Shown here in pieces: positions 26,377 to 37,930 of a DNA stretch of 64,000 nt (its first letter is position 1; every line of letters starts with the position of its first letter). The translations under genes and the position numbers were made by a program. Under the pieces are notes generated by a model, which was not told where the DNA came from, made no database searches, and saw only the letters and a program-made list of their open reading frames with translations. This stretch comes from Methylohalobius sp. (GTDB taxonomy: Bacteria; Pseudomonadota; Gammaproteobacteria; Methylococcales; Methylothermaceae): NCBI GenBank assembly GCA_026415315.1, contig JAOAHI010000006.1:6929-70928 (forward strand), written 5' to 3'.

Positions 26377-28683
26377 TTAAGAAGCCAAGCCAAGCTTATC
26401 CAGCAAAACCCTGGCTTGCTGTTTCTGGGCTTCGCTGCCGCGGGCAAACACATCTTCTAAGATTTCCCTCGCTGCGTCTGCATCTTCCATATCCACATAG
26501 GCGCGGGCCAGATCCAGTTTAGTATCCAGTTCGTCCATGTCGGTTAAATCAAAGCTTTCTTCGGCTACCGGCTGTTCAAGCTGAAACTCGCTTTGAGTCT
26601 GCGAAGGAGCTGTCTTTGCACCCAGATCTTCCAAACTAAGGGAGAAAGCAACCGACTCGTCGCCTTCTTCGAACGCCGCCGGCTTAGCTGCGTCGGTGTT
26701 TTTCTTGGCTGCTTCCAGGTCGAAGTCGCTAAGATCAAAGTCTAGTACATAGGCGTCATCCTCCGCCTGGTCCTTGGTCGAAACCGGCAGCATAGAAGTA
26801 GCCGTTTCTGGCTCTTCTGCCCAAGCATTTTGCTCTCTCTCTCCTAGAACTTTAGCTTGAGCCACAGCTGAAACCGAGTCACTCGCAAACAGCGGCGACG
26901 AAGCACATAACTCCCGCCCCATGTCGGCTACTTTGCCCCAGAAATCGAGATCTTGATCGGCCCCCTCGGCCTTGAGCTCCTGAGCATAGGCTGAAAAAGC
27001 TGCTGCGTCCTCTTTAGCATAAAAGATCTCAAGCAGCTTCAAGCGCAGCTCGGGGCGCTTTGGGTCTTCGGCCAAAGCCTGCCGAATCAACTCTTCTGCC
27101 TGATTGTACCGGCCATAGGCCAAATACACATCGGCCTCAGCCAAGGGATCGATGGCATCGCTCTCCCCCTCCAGTAGGTCGAAGTCACTGGGAGTGAACT
27201 CACTTAAGAAAGAGCTGACCCCTTCAACGCCGCTTGCATCGACTGGTGTAGCTGCCTGGGTTTGAGGTTGGTCGACATCTTCAACTTGAGCATGCAGACC
27301 AGTGGCTAAGTCCATCTCCGCCAGCAAGCTATCTGCTTGACTGGTGGCAACTCGGCGCCTTTGCCGGATCATCCAACCGGCTATTCCAAACAAAATCAGA
27401 CTGCCTCCGCCCAAGGTCAAATACAGCGGCTCATCAAGCAACTCGGCAAACAACGACGGCGCCTCGGCGACAGGTTTGGCTTGCGACCCAGGCGTTGAGG
27501 CCGACTTGGGCAGCTCTGGTCTCTGCGCCGGTTCTTCGACAGGCTTCGTTTCAGCTGCGACCTCTGCCGGCGTTGCCGGTTGGGCTGGGACTACCTGGGT
27601 TGCTGGTGCCTCACCGCCTGCTTCAGGCGCTGGGGGCTGGGCTGAGCTTTCGGCTTGTTCCGCCTTGGCCTGGAGTGCAGCCAGTTCCGCCTGCTTGATC
27701 TCCAGCAGCGCAGCAACTTGCTTCTCTAAGGCTTCTATCCTCGACTTTAAAGCTTCGTTTTCCTGCTTGAGCGACTCGACTGTGGCCTGAACTTCAGTTC
27801 CTTCCTCGCTTGGGGTCTCAACTTGCGCCGGCGAGAGTTCTGGCGGCTCCAGTTTGAGCTGGGGGGCCTGAACCTGGTTCACGGCAGTCGGTTCCTCAGT
27901 CAGCGCTGGCTTAGAATCAGGCTTGTCCTTTTGCGCCAGCCAAGCCCGGTATTGCTGCTGGAACTCTCTTTTGGCCTGCGCTGGAGAAAGCTCCAGCACC
28001 ACTTCTCGCGAGGGCACTCTCAAGGTCACACCGGCTTTCAAAGCATTAACGTTAGGCTGCGAGAATGCCTCCGGGTTCACCTTAAACAAGGCCATGGCCA
28101 TCTGCTCAGTAGTGACTCCTGGCGGCTTTAGACCGTTTGCAATTGCCCACAATGACTCGCCTCGGATGACTGGTTTGTATTGGGCATCATCGGCTTCAAC
28201 TCCGCCAGGGATTTGCTCAGCGTCGGCGCGCTCAACTTGCGCCGGGATCGTTTTAGGCAATTCTTGAACTGGCTTGACTTCCTCGGCCAGCATCGACGGC
28301 GGATCGAGCAAAACGGTGAACTCGCGTAGCACTCTCCCCTGAGGCCAATCGACCTCGAGCAAAAAATCCAGAAAAGGCTCACGAATGACTTCCTGGGAAG
28401 TTACCCGAATGACCACCGAACCGTCCGCCTTGCGGATCGGCTTAAAGCGCAAATTCGATAAATAATAAGGCCTTGTCAGGCCGGCTTTGGCAAACGCTTC
28501 AGGGCCTGCCAGATTGACTCGAATATGAGAGGCATCTTCGTCCGGGGAAACTAGGATAGGAATCTCTGCCAGGAATTTCTGATTGAGTGCCGAATGCAAC
28601 CTAATCTCGCCTAAGCCTAAGGCATTCACGCCAGCTGGCGTAATCGCGCCCACCACCGCCAGGGTCTTTGCGAACTTGCGCAC
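26377..28683 (-). CDS. fimV: FimV/HubP-family polar landmark protein
   Basis: A 768-residue protein. After a signal peptide comes the FimV N-terminal domain (LGLGEIRLHSALNQKFLAEI), a LysM peptidoglycan-binding region (~residues 170-225), a coiled coil (~300-345), a Pro/Ala-rich segment, one membrane helix (~425-445), a long acidic cytoplasmic part with TPR-like repeats and the conserved C-terminal FimV domain (DTKLDLARAYVDMEDADAAREIL). FimV/HubP proteins mark the pole and organise flagella, pili and chemosensory arrays. It starts at GTG after GGAG. Position after asd is the usual one. Confidence 0.92.
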   Translation of the reverse strand: MRKFAKTLAVVGAITPAGVNALGLGEIRLHSALNQKFLAEIPILVSPDEDASHIRVNLAGPEAFAKAGLTRPYYLSNLRFKPIRKADGSVVIRVTSQEVIREPFLDFLLEVDWPQGRVLREFTVLLDPPSMLAEEVKPVQELPKTIPAQVERADAEQIPGGVEADDAQYKPVIRGESLWAIANGLKPPGVTTEQMAMALFKVNPEAFSQPNVNALKAGVTLRVPSREVVLELSPAQAKREFQQQYRAWLAQKDKPDSKPALTEEPTAVNQVQAPQLKLEPPELSPAQVETPSEEGTEVQATVESLKQENEALKSRIEALEKQVAALLEIKQAELAALQAKAEQAESSAQPPAPEAGGEAPATQVVPAQPATPAEVAAETKPVEEPAQRPELPKSASTPGSQAKPVAEAPSLFAELLDEPLYLTLGGGSLILFGIAGWMIRQRRRVATSQADSLLAEMDLATGLHAQVEDVDQPQTQAATPVDASGVEGVSSFLSEFTPSDFDLLEGESDAIDPLAEADVYLAYGRYNQAEELIRQALAEDPKRPELRLKLLEIFYAKEDAAAFSAYAQELKAEGADQDLDFWGKVADMGRELCASSPLFASDSVSAVAQAKVLGEREQNAWAEEPETATSMLPVSTKDQAEDDAYVLDFDLSDFDLEAAKKNTDAAKPAAFEEGDESVAFSLSLEDLGAKTAPSQTQSEFQLEQPVAEESFDLTDMDELDTKLDLARAYVDMEDADAAREILEDVFARGSEAQKQQARVLLDKLGLAS

Positions 28684-28729
28684 CTTGGGTCTCCTTTGAG
28701 CTAATCTCGCCTTTCTTGCTAAGCATAGC

Positions 28730-29752
28730 TCAAATATATTTTTTGACTAGGAGTTCGGCGATCTGGACGCTGTTTAAAGCCGCCCCTTTGCGCACGTTGT
28801 CAGCGACAATCCACAAGTTAAGCCCGCGCGGATGGGAAATATCTTCGCGGATCCGGCCCACATACACCGGGTCTCGGCCAGCGGCTTCTGTTACCGCTGT
28901 AGGATAACCCCCAGGTTGGGGCTCGTCGATCACCACTACTCCCGGCGCTTGTTCCAACAATCGACGCGCTTCTTCGGCGCTGATTTTCTCCCGCGTCTCA
29001 ATGTGCACCGCCTCGCTGTGGCCGTAGAACACCGGCACCCGCACCGCGGTTGGATTCACGCGAATCTCAGGATCGCCTAGGATTTTGCGTGTCTCCCACA
29101 CGATCTTCATCTCTTCCTTGGTATAGCCATTGTCTAAAAAGACATCGATGTGAGGTAGGACATTAAAAGCAATCTGCTTGGGGTAAACCTTAGGCACGAT
29201 CGACTTGCCATTGAGGAGCTGTGCGGTTTGCATGGCCAGCTCCTCAATAGCCTCTTTGCCCGAGCCGGAGACGGATTGATAGGTACAGACATTGATCCGC
29301 TCGATACCGACGGCATCGTAAATGGGCTTGAGCGCCACCACCATTTGAATGGTAGAGCAATTGGGGTTGGCGATGAGGTTGCGGTTTTTATAAGCAGCCA
29401 AATCCTGTGGATTGACTTCGGGCACCACCAGCGGAATATCGTCCTCGTAGCGAAATTGCGAAGTATTATCGATAACAATGCAGCCGGCTTCAGCCGCTTT
29501 TGGGGCATACTCAGCTGAGACCGAAGCGCCAGCCGAGAAGAGTCCGATTTGAACCTGGCTGAAGTCAAATTTGGCCAGATTTTGAACTTTGAGGGTACGT
29601 TCGCCGAAATGGACCCTTTCGCCTTCCGAGCGTGCGCTTGCTAAGGCATACACTTCGCCGACCGGGAAATGGCGCTCGGCGAGGATCTCCAACATTGCTT
29701 CCCCTACCGCACCGGTGGCACCCACCACCGCAACGTTATAAACCTTGGCCAT
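28730..29752 (-). CDS. asd: Aspartate-semialdehyde dehydrogenase
   Basis: A 340-residue enzyme that reduces aspartyl phosphate to aspartate semialdehyde, the branch point to lysine/diaminopimelate, threonine and methionine. NADP-binding GATGAVGEAMLEIL is at the N-terminus, the catalytic Cys is in NPNCSTIQ, and KEEMKIVWETRKILG lies in the substrate domain. It stands between leuB and fimV, as in Pseudomonas. Confidence 0.96.
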   Translation of the reverse strand: MAKVYNVAVVGATGAVGEAMLEILAERHFPVGEVYALASARSEGERVHFGERTLKVQNLAKFDFSQVQIGLFSAGASVSAEYAPKAAEAGCIVIDNTSQFRYEDDIPLVVPEVNPQDLAAYKNRNLIANPNCSTIQMVVALKPIYDAVGIERINVCTYQSVSGSGKEAIEELAMQTAQLLNGKSIVPKVYPKQIAFNVLPHIDVFLDNGYTKEEMKIVWETRKILGDPEIRVNPTAVRVPVFYGHSEAVHIETREKISAEEARRLLEQAPGVVVIDEPQPGGYPTAVTEAAGRDPVYVGRIREDISHPRGLNLWIVADNVRKGAALNSVQIAELLVKKYI

Positions 29753-29764
29753 CTTTCCTCTCCT

Positions 29765-30853
29765 TCAGCTGGCTTGGGAGCGCAAACAAGCCACGACTTG
29801 ATCTCCCATTTGGGACGTGCTGACCTTATGCGTACCTGGGGAGTAAATATCGGCGGTTCGTACCCCTGCGTCTAAAGCTTCTTCCACAGCCCGCTCTATT
29901 CTCACGGCAGTGGCTTCATCCCGCAAAGTGTAGCGGAACAACATCGCCAGCGACAGGATAGTCGCCAAGGGGTTTGCTAAGTTTTTGCCAGCGATGTCGG
30001 GAGCGCTGCCGTGGATCGGCTCGTACATCCCTTTGCCGGACTCGTTTAAAGAAGCCGATGGCAGCATACCGATTGAGCCGGTGAGCATAGCTGCACAATC
30101 CGACAAAATATCCCCAAACAGGTTAGTCGTCAAAATCACGTCAAATTGCTTGGGGGCGCGCACCAACTGCATCGCAGCGTTGTCCACATACATATGGGTT
30201 AACTCCACCTTGGGATAGTCCTTGCCCACCTCGGTCACCACCTGGCGCCAGAGCTCCGTGCTTTCGAGTACGTTCGCCTTGTCCACTGAGCACAGTTTAC
30301 ACCTCCGCTGACCGGCAAGCTCGAACGCCACTTTAGCAATACGGCGAACCTCCCTCTCGTTGTAGACCATGGTATTGATCCCAACCCGCTCACCGTTCTC
30401 CAGGGTTCGAATACCGCGCGGCTTGCCAAAATACACATCGCCAGTCAACTCGCGCACAATTAATAAATCCAGACCTTCGATTATCTCAGGCTTTAACGTC
30501 GAGGCCGCGATCAATTGAGAATGCAGCACTGCCGGCCGCAGATTGGCAAACAAACCAAGCTCAGAGCGCAATCCCAGCAACGCCCGCTCTGGCCGCACGG
30601 AGTAATCTAAAGGCTCCCATTTCGGCCCACCTACTGCCCCCAACAAAACGGCATCAGCTGCCTTGGCAAGTTGTAAGGTTTCCCGTGGCAACGGGTGTCC
30701 CACTGCATCGTAAGCGACCCCTCCCACCAACGCTTGCTCGGTCTCTACCGCTACGCCAAATTCCCGACGCAGACAATCTAAGACTTTCATCGCCTCGCCG
30801 ACGATTTCCGGTCCAATGCCATCCCCGGGCAAAACCGCGATCTTTGCCGACAT
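29765..30853 (-). CDS. leuB: 3-isopropylmalate dehydrogenase
   Basis: A 362-residue NAD-dependent beta-decarboxylating dehydrogenase of leucine biosynthesis. Signatures are [11 protein letters not shown] at the N-terminus, the substrate arginines in [11 protein letters not shown], the YFGKPRG stretch and [14 protein letters not shown]. It follows leuD by 16 bases in the leuCDB order. Confidence 0.97.
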   Translation of the reverse strand: MSAKIAVLPGDGIGPEIVGEAMKVLDCLRREFGVAVETEQALVGGVAYDAVGHPLPRETLQLAKAADAVLLGAVGGPKWEPLDYSVRPERALLGLRSELGLFANLRPAVLHSQLIAASTLKPEIIEGLDLLIVRELTGDVYFGKPRGIRTLENGERVGINTMVYNEREVRRIAKVAFELAGQRRCKLCSVDKANVLESTELWRQVVTEVGKDYPKVELTHMYVDNAAMQLVRAPKQFDVILTTNLFGDILSDCAAMLTGSIGMLPSASLNESGKGMYEPIHGSAPDIAGKNLANPLATILSLAMLFRYTLRDEATAVRIERAVEEALDAGVRTADIYSPGTHKVSTSQMGDQVVACLRSQAS

Positions 30854-30869
30854 AACTCCTCACCAAACT

Positions 30870-31505
30870 TTAGGTGACATAAAGCCAAGGCGCTTCTTTT
30901 CGCCTTTGTTCTTCGAAGGCACGGATCTCATCCGCATGTTCCAAAGTCAGGGCAATATCGTCTAGACCCTCCAAAAGACGCCTTTTACGCGCCGGATCAA
31001 TAGTAAAGTAGAGTACGGTACCGTCCGGTTTAGTGATGGTTTGAGCTGCCAGGTCCACGCTCAATGCATAGCCTGGACCTACCTCTTGAAACAGCCGATC
31101 GACTGCTTTGCCTTCTAACACAATAGGCAACAGACCGTTCTTAAAACAGTTGTTATAGAAAATGTCGGCAAAGCTTGGCGCGATGATCACCCGGATGCCG
31201 TAGTCATACAAAGCCCACGGGGCGTGTTCGCGGGAGGAACCACACCCAAAGTTCTCGCGGGTTAAGAGAATTTGCCCGCCTTGGTACTCCGGACGGTTAA
31301 GGACAAAATCAGGATTCTTAGGCCTGTGACTGCAATCCATGTCTGGCTCCCCTCGATCCAGGTAACGCCACTCGTCAAATAGAAACGGCCCAAAACCGGT
31401 GCGGCGTATAGATTTTAAAAACTGCTTGGGAATGATGGCGTCGGTGTCCACGTTGGCCCGATCTAAGGGGATCACTTGGGAGGTCAGGCGCTTGAACGCT
31501 TGCAT
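30870..31505 (-). CDS. leuD: 3-isopropylmalate dehydratase small subunit
   Basis: A 211-residue swivel-domain subunit that completes the LeuCD isomerase. [20 protein letters not shown] at the N-terminus and [18 protein letters not shown] are diagnostic. It starts one base after the leuC stop. Confidence 0.97.
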   Translation of the reverse strand: MQAFKRLTSQVIPLDRANVDTDAIIPKQFLKSIRRTGFGPFLFDEWRYLDRGEPDMDCSHRPKNPDFVLNRPEYQGGQILLTRENFGCGSSREHAPWALYDYGIRVIIAPSFADIFYNNCFKNGLLPIVLEGKAVDRLFQEVGPGYALSVDLAAQTITKPDGTVLYFTIDPARKRRLLEGLDDIALTLEHADEIRAFEEQRRKEAPWLYVT

Positions 31506-31506
31506 C

Positions 31507-32907
31507 TTAGAAACTCCTCACGTCAACAAAGTGTCCGGCCAAAGCCGCTGCAGCAGCCATGGTCGGGCTGACCAGATGGGTGCGGCCGCCAAAGCCCTGA
31601 CGCCCCTCAAAATTGCGGTTAGAAGTAGAGGCACAGCGCTCGCCCGGATCTAGCCGATCGGCGTTCATCGCTAAGCACATGGAACAGCCCGGATCGCGCC
31701 ACTCAAATCCAGCCGCACGGAAAATCTTATCCAAACCTTCAGCTTCGGCCTGAGCTTTGACCTGCCCGGAACCTGGAACCACCAGGGCCTGCTTGATGTT
31801 GGAGGCAATTTTCCGGCCCTTGATCACCGAGGCAGCGGCGCGCAGATCCTCAATCCGGGAATTGGTGCACGAGCCGATGAACACCTTGTCGAGATAAATT
31901 TCCTGGATCGGCGTGCCAGGTTTGAGATCCATGTACTCAAGCGCTCTCTCCATGCCCTTGCGGCGTACCGGATCGGGCTCCCGCGCTGGATCCGGCACCA
32001 CTCCTGTGACCGGGGCCACCATCTCCGGCGAGGTCCCCCAGGTCACCTGAGGCTCAATTTCCCAGGCGTTGATCTCCACTACTCGGTCAAACTGAGCGTC
32101 TTCATCGCTACGAAGGGCAAGCCAAGCTGCTACTGCTTGATCCCAAAGCTTTCCCTTAGGCGCCAACGGCCTTCCCTCCAAGTAACGGATCGTATTTTCG
32201 TCCACTGCAACCAATCCTGCCCGAGCGCCAGCTTCTATAGCCATGTTGCACACCGTCATCCGCCCCTCGATGGACAGCGCCGAAATAGCTTCGCCAGCAA
32301 ACTCCACGGTATAGCCCGTCCCACCTGCGGTACCGATCTTACCGATGACTGAGAGCACCAAGTCTTTGGCAGTCACCCCAGGTCCCAGACGGCCGTTGAC
32401 CCGGATCAGCATGTTTTTGGATTTTTTCAACCACAGGCACTGGGTCGCCAATACATGCTCGACCTCAGAGGTGCCGATACCGAAAGCCAAAGCCCCCAAA
32501 GCGCCGTGGGTAGAAGTATGAGAGTCGCCGCAGACCAACGTAATGCCAGGCAAAGTGAAACCCTGCTCTGGCCCTACTACGTGTACGATCCCCTGGCGGG
32601 AATCGGCCATAGAGAACACAGAAATGCCAAATTCAGCGCAGTTTTTCTCCAAGGTTTCAACCTGTAAGCGAGAAATCGGATCGCTGATGCCGAGCTTTCG
32701 GTCTTTAGTTGGAACGTTGTGGTCAGCCACCGCCAGATTGGCCTTGGGCCGCCACGGCCGGCGCCCGGCCAAGCGCAGCCCCTCAAAAGCTTGAGGTGAG
32801 GTGACCTCATGGATCATCTGGCGGTCGATGTACACCAACGAGGTGCCATCCTCAGCGGTCAAAACCACATGCGTCCCCCAGATTTTGTCGTACAGCGTCT
32901 CTCCCAT
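31507..32907 (-). CDS. leuC: 3-isopropylmalate dehydratase large subunit
   Basis: A 466-residue aconitase-family subunit carrying the [4Fe-4S] cluster; the three cluster cysteines lie in GSCTNSR and in [42 protein letters not shown] is the usual substrate-region content. It is the first gene of the leuC-leuD-leuB-asd-fimV unit. The 229 bases before it (to the adk end) hold a candidate promoter and no gene. Confidence 0.97.
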   Translation of the reverse strand: MGETLYDKIWGTHVVLTAEDGTSLVYIDRQMIHEVTSPQAFEGLRLAGRRPWRPKANLAVADHNVPTKDRKLGISDPISRLQVETLEKNCAEFGISVFSMADSRQGIVHVVGPEQGFTLPGITLVCGDSHTSTHGALGALAFGIGTSEVEHVLATQCLWLKKSKNMLIRVNGRLGPGVTAKDLVLSVIGKIGTAGGTGYTVEFAGEAISALSIEGRMTVCNMAIEAGARAGLVAVDENTIRYLEGRPLAPKGKLWDQAVAAWLALRSDEDAQFDRVVEINAWEIEPQVTWGTSPEMVAPVTGVVPDPAREPDPVRRKGMERALEYMDLKPGTPIQEIYLDKVFIGSCTNSRIEDLRAAASVIKGRKIASNIKQALVVPGSGQVKAQAEAEGLDKIFRAAGFEWRDPGCSMCLAMNADRLDPGERCASTSNRNFEGRQGFGGRTHLVSPTMAAAAALAGHFVDVRSF

Positions 32908-32937
32908 CTCTTAGCCTTAATTTTCAAAGCATTAGTT

Positions 32938-32966
32938 ATTGTAAAATTTATAGCTTCTCTTCACAA
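32938..32966 (-). promoter_or_regulatory. Candidate sigma-70 promoter of the leuC operon
   Basis: On the minus strand TTGTGA (32961-32966) and TACAAT (32938-32943) are separated by 17 bases, and the leuC ATG follows 30 bases after the -10 box. Three to four of six bases match at -35 and five of six at -10. No leader peptide or attenuator is visible in so short a leader. Confidence 0.5.
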
Positions 32967-33136
32967 CTAAAGAAAAATTGACCCCGCACTGCGAAGGAAG
33001 TTGCCCTTAGCGCGCCACCGCCGTGGCAAAAATACTTAGCTACAACAAACCGAACCTTCAGCGTACCCGGATTCGGGTCTGTCCCCGCCTTGCGTAATGC
33101 CTCTCCCTTTAGAGAAGAGCTAGAGATCTCTGAAAC

Positions 33137-33808
33137 TTAGGCCGAGCCAGGAATTGTTAAAACACTCTCTAAGACCTGAAAGATCCTATCCCGGATCTCC
33201 TCTACACCGCCGACCCCAGAGATGGTGGCAAATCGGACCTTGCCTCTCTCAGCCAATTGACGGTAAAAACCGACAAGCGGCGCAGTCTGACGCTGATATA
33301 CCTCAAGGCGTCTGCGCACCGTCTCTTCTTTGTCGTCATCGCGCTGGATCAGGGGCTCTTTAGTCAGGTCGTCTTTTAGATTCTCCAGGGGAGGATGGTA
33401 AATGAGATGATAGACTCGACCCGAACCTGGATGGATCCAGCGACCGCTTAAGCGTTTGACGATTTCCTCAGGCGGAACCTCAAGCTCTATAACCCAATCT
33501 AAGCTCACACCCATGTTTTCCAGACCTTCCGCCTGGGCCAAAGTGCGCGGGAAACCGTCGAGCAGGAATCCACCGGCGCAGTCCGGCTGAGCGATACGCT
33601 GTCGGACCAACTCTAGGATCACGGCATCCGGCACTAATTCCCCCGCTTCCATGATGGCCTTGACTCTTTTCCCGAGTTCATTGCCCTCGGCAATCGCCGC
33701 TCTGAGCATGTCGCCGGTCGAAATTTGGGGGATGCGGAAGCGCTCGCAGATAAATTTGGCCTGCGTCCCCTTGCCTGAACCCGGCGCCCCCAAGAACATG
33801 ATCCTCAT
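33137..33808 (-). CDS. adk: Adenylate kinase
   Basis: A 223-residue kinase that interconverts ATP, AMP and ADP. The P-loop is GAPGSGKGTQAKFI; AMP-site GFPRTLAQAE and the LID region (SGRWIHPGSGRVYH) follow. The LID has no zinc cysteines, as in most Gram-negative enzymes. It is the last gene of the long minus-strand unit that begins at gyrA, and it lies 22 bases after serS. Confidence 0.97.
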   Translation of the reverse strand: MRIMFLGAPGSGKGTQAKFICERFRIPQISTGDMLRAAIAEGNELGKRVKAIMEAGELVPDAVILELVRQRIAQPDCAGGFLLDGFPRTLAQAEGLENMGVSLDWVIELEVPPEEIVKRLSGRWIHPGSGRVYHLIYHPPLENLKDDLTKEPLIQRDDDKEETVRRRLEVYQRQTAPLVGFYRQLAERGKVRFATISGVGGVEEIRDRIFQVLESVLTIPGSA

Positions 33809-33830
33809 CGTTGCTCCTTAAATTTAGATT

Positions 33831-35117
<1,287 letters not shown>

Positions 35118-35435
35118 TCAACGCGAGGAAGTGCTATGGCGGCCAAGGTTGACCCGCTGACGTAGGTCTTTGCCAGGCTTGAAGTGGAGCACGCGCCTGG
35201 CCGGCACAGGCACCGGATCACCCGTGCGTGGGTTACGCCCCATCCGCGCTGGACGATGGCGCAGGCTAAAACTGCCAAACCCCCGAATCTCTATCCGCTG
35301 CCCATCTGCCAGGGCAGCACTTAAGTACTCTAAAATATTTTTGACCGCAAGCTCCACGTCTTTAATGTTCAGCTCGATATGGTGCTCCTTTGCTAAACGC
35401 TCGACCAAAGCTTCAACCAATATGGATTTGTTCAC
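35118..35435 (-). CDS. ihfB: Integration host factor beta subunit
   Basis: A 105-residue HU/IHF-family DNA-bending protein. The beta-arm has RIEIRGFGSFSLRHRPARMGRNPRTGDPV, with the intercalating Pro in RNPRTG, and the C-terminus HFKPGKDLRQRVN is of the beta type. Its place right after rpsA is the classical gammaproteobacterial one and separates it from ihfA and hu genes. Confidence 0.95.
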   Translation of the reverse strand: MNKSILVEALVERLAKEHHIELNIKDVELAVKNILEYLSAALADGQRIEIRGFGSFSLRHRPARMGRNPRTGDPVPVPARRVLHFKPGKDLRQRVNLGRHSTSSR

Positions 35436-35458
35436 CCCTCTCCTCCCCAGAAAGAGAG

Positions 35459-35478
35459 AGGGGGCAATGGTGCCCCCT
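35459..35478. repeat. Strong hairpin between rpsA and ihfB
   Basis: AGGGGGCA-ATGG-TGCCCCCT, an 8-bp perfect, GC-rich stem with a 4-base loop, 22 bases after the rpsA stop (minus-strand reading). No T-run follows on the minus strand (CTCTCTTTC), so it may act as a partial terminator or as a block to 3' exonuclease that stabilises the rpsA message rather than a full stop. Confidence 0.6.
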
Positions 35479-35500
35479 CGCCGTTAGATCGCAAGCGGGA

Positions 35501-37165
35501 TCATTCTTCCATCTGCTCCTTGAATAGATCTCCTAGGGTCGGCGCACCGACAGACTGCTGAGCATAATCCTTCACGGCCAGCTTTTCTTCCTCCTCTTCC
35601 TTAGCCTTGATGGACAAAAGGATCATTTTGGTTTTTTTGTCCACCCCTATGAACTTGGCCTCGATCAAATCGCCCTCCTTGAGGAAGCTACGGGCATCCT
35701 CAACTTTGTCGCGCTTGATTTCAGAGGCGCGCAAGTGCCCTAAGACGCCGTCGGCCAACTCAACTACCGCCCCTGAGGCTGCAACCTCCACGACCTTACC
35801 CTGGACAATACTGCCCCGTTCGTGGGAAGCCAAAAAATTTTGGAAGGGATCTTGTTCCAGCTGTTTTATCCCCAAAGAGATCCGCTCGCGCTCTGGATCG
35901 ATAGCCAGAATGACGGCCTCGACCTCTTGGCCTTTCTTGAACTTGCGGATAGCCTCCTCACCGGGCTCGCTCCAGGAAATGTCTGAGACGTGGATCAACC
36001 CATCTATTCCACCCGGCAGCCCCACAAAAATGCCGAAATCGGTGATCGACTTAATCGCTCCCCGGATCTTTTCACCTTTTTCGTGCGTGGCCGCGAACTC
36101 TTCCCACGGATTAGGTTTGCACTGTTTGATTCCCAACGAGATGCGCCGGCGCTCTTCGTCGATGTCCAGCACCATCACTTCGACTTCATCCCCAACTTGG
36201 ACCAGCTTGGCAGGGTTAACATTTTTGTTAGTCCAATCCATCTCCGAGACGTGAACCAGGCCCTCGACGCCATCCTCCAACTCGACGAAACAACCATAAT
36301 CGGTCAGATTAGTCACCTTACCGATCAGCCGGGTACCGGGCGGATAACGGCGAGTAATGTCCCTCCATGGATCCTCGCTAAGCTGCTTCAATCCCAAGGA
36401 AACGCGCTGTTTTTCCTCATCGAACTTAAGCACTTTGACTTCGATCTCATCCCCGATCTTGACTACTTCGGACGGGTGACGGATACGCTTCCACGCCATA
36501 TCGGTGATATGTAGCAAGCCATCTATGCCACCCAAATCGATAAAAGCGCCGTAATCGGTGATGTTTTTGACCACCCCTTTAACCACTCCTTCCTCTTTAA
36601 TCTTGCGCAGCAGCTCTTCGCGCTCAGCGCTATGTCCCTGTTCCACCGCCGACCGGCGCGAGAGCACAATGTTGTTACGCTTGGGGTCGAGCTTGATTAC
36701 CTTGAATTCCAGCTCTTGTCCTTCCAAATGGCCGGTATCCCGAACTGGCCGCACATCGATTAAAGAGCCGGGCAAGAACGCGCGCAAGGGACCAACTTCC
36801 ACGGTGAAGCCACCGCGGACTTTACCAGTTATGCGACCTTTGACGATCTCGCCTTTGGCATGCGCCTCCTCCAACCTCTCCCATGCACGCAGGCGCCTGG
36901 CCTTGTCGCGCGACAGTAAAGTCGCTCCCATGCCGTCCTCGACCAGGTCTAAGGAGACCTCTACCTCGTCTCCCACTCCCACCTCTAGCCGGCCGTGCTC
37001 ATCCAAAAACTGCCATTTGGGAATAATGCCCTCGGACTTTAAACCGGCGTCCACGATCACCGCATCTGGGGTAATGTCGACGACTTTGGCCCGCAGCAGG
37101 GTACCGGGGCGCATCTCGGTTTTAGCCAGACTCTCCTCGAATAATTCTGCAAAACTTTCACCCAT
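35501..37165 (-). CDS. rpsA: 30S ribosomal protein S1
   Basis: A 554-residue protein with six S1/OB-fold RNA-binding domains, at about 20-85, 105-170, 190-255, 275-345, 362-430 and 449-515. The strongest repeats carry [22 protein letters not shown]-like and [25 protein letters not shown]-like cores. S1 unfolds mRNA leaders on the 30S subunit. Length is nearly that of E. coli (557). Confidence 0.97.
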   Translation of the reverse strand: MGESFAELFEESLAKTEMRPGTLLRAKVVDITPDAVIVDAGLKSEGIIPKWQFLDEHGRLEVGVGDEVEVSLDLVEDGMGATLLSRDKARRLRAWERLEEAHAKGEIVKGRITGKVRGGFTVEVGPLRAFLPGSLIDVRPVRDTGHLEGQELEFKVIKLDPKRNNIVLSRRSAVEQGHSAEREELLRKIKEEGVVKGVVKNITDYGAFIDLGGIDGLLHITDMAWKRIRHPSEVVKIGDEIEVKVLKFDEEKQRVSLGLKQLSEDPWRDITRRYPPGTRLIGKVTNLTDYGCFVELEDGVEGLVHVSEMDWTNKNVNPAKLVQVGDEVEVMVLDIDEERRRISLGIKQCKPNPWEEFAATHEKGEKIRGAIKSITDFGIFVGLPGGIDGLIHVSDISWSEPGEEAIRKFKKGQEVEAVILAIDPERERISLGIKQLEQDPFQNFLASHERGSIVQGKVVEVAASGAVVELADGVLGHLRASEIKRDKVEDARSFLKEGDLIEAKFIGVDKKTKMILLSIKAKEEEEEKLAVKDYAQQSVGAPTLGDLFKEQMEE

Positions 37166-37222
37166 GTCGTTTCAATCCATACCCAGCTCTCGCCAGGTCA
37201 CAAAAACGATGATTCGTTCTGG

Positions 37223-37930
37223 TTAACCCCCACTGCCAGCTAGTACTGGCAGCACCTTATTACCTATATCCGGCGGAAGCAAACGAAGAATGCGGGCAAT
37301 CACCTCTTCTACCGAAAGCTCGGTAGAGTCGATGACAACCGCATCTTGTGCCGGAACCAACGGCGCCTCCTTGCGCTCCCGATCGCGCCTATCCCTTTCT
37401 TCCAAGTCTTTGATTATCTGATCAAGAGTAACATCTAAGCCCTGAGCTTGCAACTGCAGCAAACGGCGTCTAGCGCGCTCCCGCAGCGCGGCAGTCAGAA
37501 ACACTTTATACGGGGCATCGCGAAATACCACCGTCCCCATGTCACGTCCATCGGCGACCAGCCCGGGGGCTTGACGAAAGCTGCGCTGCTTTGCCAGCAG
37601 AGCCTGGCGCACTTTGGGGAAGGCGGCGATCTTAGACGCCAGCCGACCGCATTCCTCAGTCGCAAGGCGGGCAGTCACGTCCCGGCCAGCGAGCAGGATC
37701 TGCCCGCTATCGCCCGAGCTAAACTCCAGCGCCATCTCCTGCGCCGCCTTCGCTACTGCCTCTTCGTCTTGGGGAGGCACTTTGCGCTCTAAGACGCTCA
37801 AAGCTAGGGCTCGATAAATGGCGCCGCTGTCTAAGAAATGCCAGCCCAAGCGCTTGGCGATGGCTCGGCTAACTGTCCCTTTTCCTGCCCCACTCGGCCC
37901 GTCTATGGTCAGGACCGGCGGCTCACCCAC
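37223..37930 (-). CDS. cmk: Cytidylate kinase
   Basis: A 235-residue CMP/dCMP kinase with P-loop GPSGAGKGTVSRAIA, the AGRDVT segment and GRDMGTVVFRDAPYKVFLTA. It overlaps aroA by eight bases and lies before rpsA, as in most gammaproteobacteria. Confidence 0.96.
   Translation of the reverse strand: MGEPPVLTIDGPSGAGKGTVSRAIAKRLGWHFLDSGAIYRALALSVLERKVPPQDEEAVAKAAQEMALEFSSGDSGQILLAGRDVTARLATEECGRLASKIAAFPKVRQALLAKQRSFRQAPGLVADGRDMGTVVFRDAPYKVFLTAALRERARRRLLQLQAQGLDVTLDQIIKDLEERDRRDRERKEAPLVPAQDAVVIDSTELSVEEVIARILRLLPPDIGNKVLPVLAGSGG

Noticed and set aside
29846-29856. TATCGGC (sigma-28 -10 complement) in leuB
   Set aside because: It is inside a coding region, has no matching -35 element, and no gene start lies downstream.
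33010-33136. Terminator for adk
   Set aside because: Only weak stems (e.g. ACCCG/CGGGT) and no T-run are visible in the minus-strand direction, so no terminator is called.
35607-36254. Plus-strand frame (215 codons) opposite rpsA
   Set aside because: Antisense shadow produced by repetitive S1-domain codons; no motif.
36558-37226. Long plus-strand frame (222 codons) opposite rpsA
   Set aside because: It is antisense to the well-supported S1 repeats, has low-complexity Ser/Arg/Thr-rich sequence and no family resemblance.
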